From Candidatus Zhuqueibacterota bacterium (GTDB taxonomy: Bacteria > Zhuqueibacterota > Zhuqueibacteria > Residuimicrobiales > Oceaniaggregativiventaceae), in the NCBI GenBank assembly GCA_014728085.1, contig WJMF01000109.1, positions 1-58,284 of the forward strand: DNA of 58,284 nt, written 5' to 3'. The notes below the pieces were generated by a model. The model had not been told where the DNA came from and searched no databases. It worked only from the letters and a program-made list of their open reading frames with translations. Shown here one piece after another: positions 1-7,517 of this stretch (its first letter is position 1; the number at the start of each line of letters is the position of its first letter). The position numbers were made by a program, and so were the translations under genes.

Positions 1-2
1 AG

Positions 3-233
3 GGTAAAGTCACATATGGACCGCTTGAAAGCGACGCCAACCTCCTCTTCGCTTCAGTCAGGGGAGAAGAGCTGTATTGGGCCGCTTCGAACATGATTAA
101 GGTGAAATATAAGGATCATCTCCTGCATCAAAGCCTTGAAATGTCCTTTGGCCTGCAACCGGATGGCGCACCGCCGCGCGACAATCGGGCCAAATGGCGG
201 TGCTGGGAGGAAACCACAAAACTGAAAAAATAA
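3..233 (+). CDS. C-terminal fragment of an unidentified protein (5' end outside window)
   Basis: An open frame enters from the left edge and runs to a TAA at 231-233, giving the last 76 residues of a protein. The fragment contains the stretch LLFASVRGEELYWAA and a basic end (TTKLKK). I see no catalytic motif and do not recognise the family. It lies 54 bp upstream of a heparinase II/III-like gene on the same strand, so it may be another member of that polysaccharide-related group; this is inference from position only. The frame is credited because it has no stop over 230 bp and ends just before a gene with a good ribosome-binding site. Confidence 0.55.
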   Translation, partial: GKVTYGPLESDANLLFASVRGEELYWAASNMIKVKYKDHLLHQSLEMSFGLQPDGAPPRDNRAKWRCWEETTKLKK

Positions 234-287
234 ACGCATATGCAGCCGACAACAGGGTCTTTTTATCCAGATTAAGGAGTCTTAACA

Positions 288-2468
288 ATGAGAATAATCT
301 GCATCTTGTTTATCGTTTCATCTTTATTCGGACAGAGTTATATCACCAAAGAAGATTATCTCAATCATATCAAAACCGCAGCAGAAACAGCATGGCAAAA
401 GTATCAGCAAGCCCTGCAAGCGTGGCAGCAAAGCGATAACAAACAGCGAAACAACACCCCGCCGAGCCCGGGGCTCTATCCGGCGCGCCGGGACGCGCTT
501 TTGTACAGCGTTACCGGTGAACAAAAATACGCCGAGCGGGCCAAAGCGATTCTGCTCGCTGCTGAAAACGGTCACGCCTACTATTCTCTTTGGATACTCG
601 ACCAAATCAGAGAGGCGGGCGTGCTGTCAGCCGAAGAGCTGAAAACCATCGAAATAAAAATATTCGACCACGCGCAGCATGCTCTGAACTATTGGGTCGA
701 GTGGGGAACGATGAATCACTGCTCCAATCACATCGTCAATGCGCTGACCAATGTGATGCAGCATTATCCCGATCACCCGGATTATGAAAGGTGGCGGCAA
801 AAACGGGATATCAATCTCTCGGCAAACCGGGGGTTGTGGTCGATAGAGGATTCGCACCATTATATACCAATATGGCTCAAGCCGATGGTACAACACGCCG
901 AGTTAACCGCCACCGAAAAAAAATTTTTCAATCTGCCCACAACAAAATACTATTTCGATTATCTGGTTCAACTGGTTACGCCGGATGGCCAGATCGTCGA
1001 ATTCGGCGACGGCAAATGGGGGCGATATACCTGGTATTGGTCACTATCGCTTTTGGAAAAAGGCGCTTCCGTTTACAGAGATGGTAGGATGAAATGGGCT
1101 GCACACCGCTTGTTTCAACGCCATGTCAATGAAATGGGCCTCAGTGCTCATCCCGAGCTGGTGGAAGCTTACCTGTGGGCCGATGATTCTATTGAGGAAG
1201 AGATTCCGGATGATCCCAGCCGGCTCGTTCTCGAGGATTATGTCGGTAAAAAAGTGGTGCTGCGCAGCGGCTGGGATGTCAACGCCGCTTATCTTTTTTT
1301 AAATTTCCTCGACGACCCGCCCTTCGGCATCGACGGCAAGGAATTTCTCCTCAACACCATCAATGTGGAAGCAGAAAAAAACCATCACGGCCATGCCGAC
1401 GAAAACGCCATCAACTGTCTGATGAAGAACGGTGCCGTGCTGCTGCACGATTCGGGCTACCGCGAAACCTCCTCCACAGGTCCCGACGGCCAGTATCGCG
1501 CCGACCACTTTCACAACAAACTGGTGGCCAGGCAAGGGCTGGCCGACCCCAACCGGCGGCTGATGCCGTTTCTGCTCGACGGCGGCCGCTATAAATTCGT
1601 CAACACCAAACTGATGCATTTCCGGCGCTATCAGGACGTCGATATCAGCCGCACCCGGCTCGAAGATGAGCATCTCAACTACCAGTGGGATCGCCTCATC
1701 ACCTTTTTCAAACCAAAGGAATGGTTTATCCTTTTCGATATCGTCAAAGTCCTGAAAAGAGATGCCTACACCTTTGCCAATCTCTTCTATACCGACATCA
1801 TCGCCGAATCCGATACAGAAGATCAGGCCTGGTACGACACTTATTACCGCACCATCGTCGGCCGGCCGATTTATCCGCCTCAGGGTGCGGCGGATCCAAA
1901 TACGCGATTGTTGATTTACTTTCCGCAGGCACAATCGTTCCGCCAGGGCGCCGAGCAACTGCGCCGTGCCTATCAGCGCGAGACCTGCATCTATTCAGCC
2001 TTTTCCGACACGCTGGAACAGGATACAGTGCTGGTCTTTCCAACACTGCTTATTCCGCATGAAAGCGATGTTGCGGCACAATCCATTGTAGATGAACTGC
2101 GGCAAATGAAAATATTCAGAGACCGAAACGGTATGGCGATACAGCTGCCACATGAGGATGGATTCGTACAATTCAACGCCATGCTCGACCTGGAAGCAGA
2201 GTACCTCGAGGCGAACACCCGGCCGCGGTACAATTTTGAATCGGGCCGCAATCAATACGGTGATTTTATCACCGATGCGCGATACGGCTATCTGAAAAAA
2301 ACAAAAAAGGATATGCACTATGCCTTTTTCAAAGCCGGCAAGCTGATCTATAACAATCAGTTGCTCTTTGAAGCACCGTCGATGTTGTTCGGCCAGGACA
2401 ATGGCATCTACCGCCGTGCCGGTGTACCCAAGTGGATGGCGTGGGAGGATGTTGTGCCGCTGGATTGA
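288..2468 (+). CDS. Secreted heparinase II/III-family-like protein (candidate polysaccharide lyase)
   Basis: The start follows AAGGAG at about 275-280. Residues 1-16 form a short signal peptide ending FGQS, so the 726-residue product should be exported. The N-terminal half is alpha-helical with an N-H-C-S-N-H motif near residue 143, as in the alpha/alpha toroid of heparinase II/III and alginate lyases. The middle has H-G-H-A-D-E-N at about 367-373, the hallmark of the heparinase II/III beta-sandwich domain. Such enzymes cleave uronic-acid polysaccharides by beta-elimination; the substrate here cannot be read. Its neighbours are a glycosidase-like protein and a carboxypeptidase on the same strand, suggesting extracellular polymer breakdown. 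The family call is fairly secure, lyase activity less so. Confidence 0.75.
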   Translation: MRIICILFIVSSLFGQSYITKEDYLNHIKTAAETAWQKYQQALQAWQQSDNKQRNNTPPSPGLYPARRDALLYSVTGEQKYAERAKAILLAAENGHAYYSLWILDQIREAGVLSAEELKTIEIKIFDHAQHALNYWVEWGTMNHCSNHIVNALTNVMQHYPDHPDYERWRQKRDINLSANRGLWSIEDSHHYIPIWLKPMVQHAELTATEKKFFNLPTTKYYFDYLVQLVTPDGQIVEFGDGKWGRYTWYWSLSLLEKGASVYRDGRMKWAAHRLFQRHVNEMGLSAHPELVEAYLWADDSIEEEIPDDPSRLVLEDYVGKKVVLRSGWDVNAAYLFLNFLDDPPFGIDGKEFLLNTINVEAEKNHHGHADENAINCLMKNGAVLLHDSGYRETSSTGPDGQYRADHFHNKLVARQGLADPNRRLMPFLLDGGRYKFVNTKLMHFRRYQDVDISRTRLEDEHLNYQWDRLITFFKPKEWFILFDIVKVLKRDAYTFANLFYTDIIAESDTEDQAWYDTYYRTIVGRPIYPPQGAADPNTRLLIYFPQAQSFRQGAEQLRRAYQRETCIYSAFSDTLEQDTVLVFPTLLIPHESDVAAQSIVDELRQMKIFRDRNGMAIQLPHEDGFVQFNAMLDLEAEYLEANTRPRYNFESGRNQYGDFITDARYGYLKKTKKDMHYAFFKAGKLIYNNQLLFEAPSMLFGQDNGIYRRAGVPKWMAWEDVVPLD

Positions 2469-2470
2469 GA

Positions 2471-2648
2471 CCACAGATTGCGCAGATTACACAGATAAAA
2501 AGATTAGCGGAAAACACAGATTACGCAGATTGCACGGATTTTTAAGATTGAACAGATTAAAACAATATAAACAGCGAATGAAATGACCTAAACAAAAAAT
2601 TTTATAAACTGATTGATAAATACAATCTGGTTAATCTGTGAAATCCGT
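2471..2648. repeat. Intergenic cluster of ACAGATTA-type repeats with an inverted arm
   Basis: The gap between the heparinase-like and glycosidase-like genes is filled with variants of CACAGATTACGCAGATT in direct orientation (about 2471-2558), followed by the inverted form AATCTGGTTAATCTGTG at 2624-2640. The arms 2534-2558 and 2624-2648 are imperfect reverse complements of about 25 bp. Low-complexity units of this kind recur in intergenic DNA of many environmental bacteria; their origin is not known to me. The sequence does not encode a plausible protein and could fold as a long hairpin between the two genes. Confidence 0.7.
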
Positions 2649-2681
2649 CGTTAGAATCCAGGGTTAGCATAAAGGACTATT

Positions 2682-5006
2682 ATGAAAAAATGTAAACTCG
2701 TATCATTCTTTTTAATCATGCTCTTACCCCCTCTCCTGATTGCCGGCGACATGACGGTAAAAGACGCCCTGCATCAAACCCAATATATCCTTTATCCTCA
2801 GGACGGCTACCCCGTTGATGCTACGGTGGCAAAAGAGCTTCAAAAAAACCTGGCACCGCAGGCACAGTTTGCCCTCATCACACCTGAGGAGATACAGATC
2901 GAAGGCACTCACGTCTTGAAAATTTCAATTGCGGAGGAAGGTTTGACCCGTTATGGACGGGAAAACACGGAAAAAGACTGGATGTTTTTTCAGATCGACT
3001 CCGGTGGCAGCGGTGAGCTCACCTGCTCGAAACCGCATTTGCTCTATGCATTGTTCTGCCGCCTGCAAGAGGAGTGGCTTGATCTGCCGGTTTCTCAATT
3101 CAGCCGCGGCAGAATTGATTATCCGGCTTTTCAATGGCTTACCGGCCGCGATCTTTACTATGGCTGGAGATACCGGTTCAGCAAACATTATGATCCGCAT
3201 GCCACGATTCGTGAGATCGCCCGCATGGGATGTTCTCATGTTGCGGTCAACGCCCTGGCACAACCTTTTCCACTCGAGGTCAATGAGCCGGGTGAAATTT
3301 ACTATCGTTTCTATGTCTCGGGACCGGACTTTGACCAGTTTGTCGAAACCGATCTCAATAAAGGCACTTATCCGCCGGAATACCTGGCTGCCAATCTCGA
3401 TTTCATGAAAACAAATGCCGACCTGGCGATAAAATACGGCCTGACACCCGGCATGGTCGTGGCCAATCCGCGCTCGGTTCCGCAGACACTGATCGAACGC
3501 TATCCCTATCTTGTCGGGCCGCGCATCGATCACCCCTATCGCGCTTACCGGCCGCGCTATGCCCTCACCACTGCTCATCCGGTGGTGCGCTGGCATTATG
3601 CGGAAATGCTGAAAAAAATATTGCATCACATTCCGCAAATGGGGTTCATGTATACCTGGCTCAACGACAGCGGCTCCGGCTTTGAACACACCGTTCGTCT
3701 CTATGCCGGCAGAAACGGCGGTCCTTACCTGATACGGGAATGGAGAAGCAACGAAGCGTTTGCCCGGGCGGCGGCGAAAAACATTCTGCGCTATTACCGC
3801 GCCCTGCGCGATGCGGCGCGGGAAATCAACCCCCATTTTCGCATCATCGCCGGCTTGCGCGCCATCGAGGAAGAAGAAGATATCATCCTGAATGGCATGG
3901 AAAATGGATTGGACACTCAGAGTTCTGTTGCCGATCACAATGATCCACAGAAATGGCAAAAACAATCAGCACTAAGAGAACGGGGGTCTTATCTGCACAG
4001 TACGGTGGCACTGCGGATCAATGCGGCCATTCTCGGCATCCCCTTTCCCTGGCTGGCCTTTTCCCGCCTGCAGGACCAGCTCGGGGCCACCCTGGATAAA
4101 GTGAGTATTGTTTTCGATCCGCCCTCTCTGGCACCCTACGACATTAACCGTGAGGTTCTCAAAGCCTTTCATCTCGATCCGGAAGGTGATATCGATCAGG
4201 TCGTTCAGCAAAAGGCGCGGCAATGGGTGGGAGCGGAAAACGCCGACACGCTCCTGCAGGCCTGGAAGCTGGCAGATCGGGCTGTGGCGGCATTCCCCGG
4301 TATCCCCCTGTACGATGGTTATGGTTTTATCCCCAATCGCCTCTGGGTACGCCCGCTTGTACCCGATATCGGCAATATTCCGACGCAAAAACGGCAGTAC
4401 TATGAAAAATATGTCCTGTCGGTGTTCAACAACCCCCACAATATAGATCTCAATGCCGATGCGCTGTGGGAATTTTTGACTGTGAAAGAGGCCGATAACA
4501 TTGTTCAGCAATGCGACGAAAAAATGTGGGGCCCGCTCAACAAGGCCATCACCCTCTGTGAAAAAACCGTCAAAGCAACCGATTCCCAATCCGTAGCACA
4601 GAGTGTCCTCATCGATCAGCATGACCGGCTGGTGGCAGCGCGCTGTTATTACCGCACACTGCGAAACGTAGCCGCCTGGATTGCCGGCGTGCACGGCTAT
4701 TTGCAGGCGGACAATGAGCCGGAAAAAAACAGGCGCCTGCAACAGGTGCGGGACATGATCGACAATGAGCTGCAGAACACGCAGATTTTGCTCGAGCTGT
4801 ACACCTCCAGCAAGATAACCTTTATGCCGGTATTTCAACACGGGGAAACCTGGTACCTGTATGGCGATAATTTTCCAAAGCTGTTAAAGAAAAAAATCGA
4901 CCTGATGAAAGCACATAAAAACGACCTTCCCCGCATCGATCCCGATTATCGCTGGCGCATGCCGGCTGATTTTCCGGTCGAACCGGAGGAGTATTTAAAG
5001 TATTAG
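2682..5006 (+). CDS. Secreted glycoside-hydrolase-like protein, family uncertain
   Basis: This 774-residue product begins with a clear signal peptide (MKKCKLVSFFLIMLLPPLLIAG) and an AAAGGA ribosome-binding site. Residues about 25-140 look like the small alpha/beta domain that precedes the catalytic barrel in GH20-, GH67- and GH84-type enzymes. From about residue 150 (FQWLTGRDLYYGW) a TIM-barrel-like region follows, with D-L-N and W-L-N-D-S-G segments, and the last 200 residues are helical. I cannot place it in one GH family or name catalytic acids with confidence. Its position between a heparinase-like lyase and an M14 peptidase supports extracellular glycan degradation. Role is inferred. Confidence 0.55.
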   Translation: MKKCKLVSFFLIMLLPPLLIAGDMTVKDALHQTQYILYPQDGYPVDATVAKELQKNLAPQAQFALITPEEIQIEGTHVLKISIAEEGLTRYGRENTEKDWMFFQIDSGGSGELTCSKPHLLYALFCRLQEEWLDLPVSQFSRGRIDYPAFQWLTGRDLYYGWRYRFSKHYDPHATIREIARMGCSHVAVNALAQPFPLEVNEPGEIYYRFYVSGPDFDQFVETDLNKGTYPPEYLAANLDFMKTNADLAIKYGLTPGMVVANPRSVPQTLIERYPYLVGPRIDHPYRAYRPRYALTTAHPVVRWHYAEMLKKILHHIPQMGFMYTWLNDSGSGFEHTVRLYAGRNGGPYLIREWRSNEAFARAAAKNILRYYRALRDAAREINPHFRIIAGLRAIEEEEDIILNGMENGLDTQSSVADHNDPQKWQKQSALRERGSYLHSTVALRINAAILGIPFPWLAFSRLQDQLGATLDKVSIVFDPPSLAPYDINREVLKAFHLDPEGDIDQVVQQKARQWVGAENADTLLQAWKLADRAVAAFPGIPLYDGYGFIPNRLWVRPLVPDIGNIPTQKRQYYEKYVLSVFNNPHNIDLNADALWEFLTVKEADNIVQQCDEKMWGPLNKAITLCEKTVKATDSQSVAQSVLIDQHDRLVAARCYYRTLRNVAAWIAGVHGYLQADNEPEKNRRLQQVRDMIDNELQNTQILLELYTSSKITFMPVFQHGETWYLYGDNFPKLLKKKIDLMKAHKNDLPRIDPDYRWRMPADFPVEPEEYLKY

Positions 5007-5017
5007 AAAGGATGACT

Positions 5018-6484
5018 ATGCGATATCGAAAAACAATAGTACTGTTTATTTTAATAGGATGTTTGAGCGCTTTAGCACAACCCAAAAAAGTGCCTAAAAC
5101 CCGTCTGGTTCGCCTGACCCTCGATGATAAAGCCTACGACGACCTCAAGGCGATGAAAATTGAATTTGTTACCGGACTGGAAGACACAACGGCCCTGGCC
5201 GTGGTAAGCGATGCAGAGTCTGCAGTGCTCGATGAACGCGGTTATCACTACGACCTGGTGCTGCAGAATGAAGAGAAAGTGGAGCTCTACAAACACGCGC
5301 TTTATGGGCCGGAGCGCAAACTCGACCTGGTCTATCATACCTATGAAGATATTCTTGCAGAGATCAGAGCGTTGCAGGTAAAACATCCCGAACTCGTGCA
5401 TATCGAAAAAATCGGCAAGACCTCGCAGGAAAAACGGGATATTTATGCCGTCAAATTATCCGATAACGCCGATATAGAAGAGGACGAGCCCTCTATCCTT
5501 TTCAGCGGCGCCATACATGCGGATGAGCTCGCCGGTACGGAAATTTGTATGACATTGATCAACAACCTTGTCGACCGTTATGAAATAGAGGAACGGGAAA
5601 CGGACTGGGTGAACGACTATGAAATCTGGTTTATACCGGTTATCAATGTAGACGGGCATCACGTCGTCACCGCAAATATCGATCCGCGCTGGCGGAAAAA
5701 TACAAGAGATACCAATAATAACGGTACTTTATACGAATATGGGGATGGGATTGATCTCAACCGGAATTTTGATTATAACTGGGCACATGGCGGCAGCGGT
5801 GACAGCAGCAGTCAGCGCTATCGCGGTACGTTTCCCTTTTCCGAAAGCGAGTGCGTTGCCGTGGCCGGCCTGGCAGAAAGACAAAAATTCCTTTTATCGG
5901 TCACCTATCACAGCCAGGGTGAGGTCATCTACTATCCCTGGGACTGGCGCGGCCGTAAAGCGCCGGATGACAAGGTGCTGACCCGCATCGCCAACGGTCT
6001 GGGTGCATCGATTACAACCCTGAACGGTGATACCACCTATATTCCGCACTATGGCGCCGGGACCGTCGGCCAGACCTATCCCTGGCTTTATGGTGCCGTC
6101 GGCACTCTGGATTTTGTCGTCGAAACCGGTAAAAACCGCCACATCTTTGCAAAAGAATCGCTGCAAAAGATCATCGCGAGCAATCTGCAGGGCGCCTGCT
6201 ATATGCTGGAGCAGATGAAAGGGCCGGGAATCAGGGGACATGTAAACGATGCCGTTACCGGTCATCCGCTGCAGGCTGAGGTCTTCTTGCCGGATATCGA
6301 TACTAAAGATATCGATGTCAGAACAAGCGATGCCATGTTCGGCCGCTATGACCGGATATTATCGGCCGGCTCACATCGGCTGATCATCAGAAAACCGGGT
6401 TATCAGACACGTGTTTTTGATACCGTCACGGTGAATCAACAAGGCTGGACCACCCTGAACGTACGGTTGATGCCTGAATTTTAA
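5018..6484 (+). CDS. Secreted M14-family zinc carboxypeptidase with C-terminal regulatory-like domain
   Basis: I chose the ATG at 5018 over 5012 because GAAAGGA is correctly spaced only for 5018; the gene begins 11 bp after the previous stop. The 488-residue product has a signal peptide ending SALAQ, a pro-region to about residue 95, and a catalytic domain at about 100-390. Zinc ligands are visible as H-A-D-E near 167-170 and the histidine in V-T-Y-H-S-Q; the substrate-binding segment N-R-N-F-D-Y-N-W and the catalytic glutamate in V-V-E-T-G-K are present. Residues about 405-488 resemble the beta-sandwich carboxypeptidase-regulatory domain (GHVNDAVTGHPLQAEVFL). M14 enzymes remove C-terminal residues from peptides or peptidoglycan stems. 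The family call is secure, the substrate unknown. Confidence 0.9.
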   Translation: MRYRKTIVLFILIGCLSALAQPKKVPKTRLVRLTLDDKAYDDLKAMKIEFVTGLEDTTALAVVSDAESAVLDERGYHYDLVLQNEEKVELYKHALYGPERKLDLVYHTYEDILAEIRALQVKHPELVHIEKIGKTSQEKRDIYAVKLSDNADIEEDEPSILFSGAIHADELAGTEICMTLINNLVDRYEIEERETDWVNDYEIWFIPVINVDGHHVVTANIDPRWRKNTRDTNNNGTLYEYGDGIDLNRNFDYNWAHGGSGDSSSQRYRGTFPFSESECVAVAGLAERQKFLLSVTYHSQGEVIYYPWDWRGRKAPDDKVLTRIANGLGASITTLNGDTTYIPHYGAGTVGQTYPWLYGAVGTLDFVVETGKNRHIFAKESLQKIIASNLQGACYMLEQMKGPGIRGHVNDAVTGHPLQAEVFLPDIDTKDIDVRTSDAMFGRYDRILSAGSHRLIIRKPGYQTRVFDTVTVNQQGWTTLNVRLMPEF

Positions 6485-6513
6485 AATGGAATAACGATCC
6501 ATTATTAAATTGA

Positions 6514-6581
6514 TCTCGCACGGAGAGACAAAGTCACAAAAATGTTCTCTATTCTTCGCGGCTTTGTTCTCTGTGCGAGAG
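6514..6581. terminator. Long imperfect hairpin between convergent genes
   Basis: Arms at 6514-6533 (TCTCGCACGGAGAGACAAAG) and 6562-6581 (CTTTGTTCTCTGTGCGAGAG) pair over about 18 of 20 positions around a 28-nt loop. The element lies between the stop of the M14 gene (+) at 6484 and the stop of the RidA-domain gene (-) at 6614. Position suggests a bidirectional terminator or mRNA-stabilising structure, but neither side has a strong T-run. The CTCTGTG-rich wording resembles the low-complexity intergenic repeats at 2471-2648. Confidence 0.5.
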
Positions 6582-6613
6582 GATTAAGGATGTTGAGTGG
6601 AAGATAAAGCTTG

Positions 6614-7180
6614 TTATTTCTCGCTTTCACCGCATTCGTGTCCGCTTTCACCGCATTCGTGTCCGCTTTCACCGCATTCGTGTCCGCAGTCACCGCATTC
6701 GTGTCCGCAGTCGGTTTCCTTAACCGCCACCATCATCACCTCACAAAGTCCACCGGCCGGAATACGGGATACTTCGAGCACAGCGCGTGCAGGGAAATCA
6801 CCTTTGAAAAACTCTTTATAGACAGTATTGAAAACGGCATAGTCGTCCATGTTTTTGACAAACACCTGGCACTGCACCACATCTTTGAGGCAAAATCCGG
6901 CTGCTTTTAAAATTGCCACCTGATTGTTCAGGGCCTGGCGCGCCTGGGCTTCGATACCGCCCTCGGCAAATTCACCGGTTGCCGGATCCATGCCCAGCTG
7001 TCCGGACAAATAGAGCATATTGCCGACCTTGACAGCCTGTGAATAGGGACCGATCGCTGCGGGTGCCTGATCGGTTGCAATAATTTCCTTTTTGACACAA
7101 TCGCAATCACCTTCACATTCCTGCTCGCCACAAGCAAAGAGAAAAACCAGTAGAATCAACAACGGAAATAAGCGTTTCAT
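6614..7180 (-). CDS. RidA/YjgF-family lipoprotein with Cys/His heptad-repeat tail
   Basis: The ATG at 7180 sits behind a perfect AGGAGG. The 188-residue product starts with a lipoprotein signal (MKRLFPLLILLVFLFAC), and the mature N-terminus is Cys- and acid-rich (ECEGDCDC). Residues about 32-158 are a RidA/YjgF/UK114 domain: ATDQAPAAIGPYSQAV, YLSGQLGMDPATGEF, and FPARAVLEVSRIPAG, whose arginine corresponds to the one needed for 2-aminoacrylate deamination in RidA. The last about 30 residues are heptads of the form G-H-E-C-G-E/D-S/C. RidA proteins are normally cytosolic and carry neither a lipobox nor such a tail. The tail could bind metal; that is inference. The domain call is secure. Confidence 0.88.
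   Translation of the reverse strand: MKRLFPLLILLVFLFACGEQECEGDCDCVKKEIIATDQAPAAIGPYSQAVKVGNMLYLSGQLGMDPATGEFAEGGIEAQARQALNNQVAILKAAGFCLKDVVQCQVFVKNMDDYAVFNTVYKEFFKGDFPARAVLEVSRIPAGGLCEVMMVAVKETDCGHECGDCGHECGESGHECGESGHECGESEK
6624..6711. repeat. 21-bp tandem repeat, four copies plus partial, inside the RidA-domain gene
   Basis: The unit CTTTCACCGCATTCGTGTCCG repeats at 6624, 6645, 6666 and 6687, with a one- or two-base change in the last copies (CAG for CTT), then a partial unit to 6711. Each unit is exactly seven codons and encodes the Gly-His-Glu-Cys-Gly-Glu/Asp-Ser/Cys heptad at the C-terminus of the minus-strand lipoprotein. Near-identity at DNA level points to recent slippage expansion. 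Confidence 0.95.
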
Positions 7181-7517
7181 GTGTACCTCCTTGGGGGTTA
7201 GTAATGTTGAATTTAGTTTATTGTCAGCGTACAAGCTCTATACACCTGTATCATTCATCGAAACATTTTAACACGAGAGTATAAACAGTATCGCTGGTGC
7301 AACCGGATATTCTCCAAATGAATATTATATAATATAAGAATTCTTTTGAATTATAAAACATAAAAACGCTAATTTTCAGGGCGAAAATCATTCCCGCCTC
7401 GCAGCGCAGCGGTGTTCGCGCAGGGGCGGGAGCCGCCTGCGCTGAGACCAGGGAGAATAAGATTTTGGTGAATTCTTTATTTTTCCCCTGCCAGGGATGG
7501 GATTTCCTGATAACTGC
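7181..7517. other. Intergenic region with a GC-rich, hairpin-forming patch
   Basis: These 337 bp separate the RidA-domain lipoprotein start and the M28 peptidase stop, both on the minus strand. Positions about 7262-7380 are very AT-rich and probably hold the promoter of the lipoprotein gene, but I could not fix -35/-10 boxes. Positions 7393-7446 are abruptly GC-rich, with CCCGCC/GGCGGG and CAGCGCAG/CTGCGCTG complementary pairs that interleave, so two alternative hairpins are possible. A T-rich stretch on either side is not adjacent enough to call a terminator. No gene is visible. Confidence 0.5.

Noticed and set aside
2925-4841. Long minus-strand open frames opposite the glycosidase-like gene
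   Set aside because: They lack starts with ribosome-binding sites and known motifs; the plus-strand gene has a signal peptide and operon context.
6597-6910. Two plus-strand open frames across the 21-bp repeat, encoding Ser/Pro/His- or Phe/Val-rich repeats
   Set aside because: They are antisense to the RidA-domain lipoprotein, whose reading has a lipobox, a recognisable fold and a perfect ribosome-binding site. The repeats stay open in several frames because the unit is a multiple of three.
7392-7475. Possible TPP riboswitch (a GCTGAGA stretch after a G-rich hairpin)
   Set aside because: The second half of the thi-box, with its CCTGAT and GGATAATGCC-like segment, is absent, and no thiamine gene follows.
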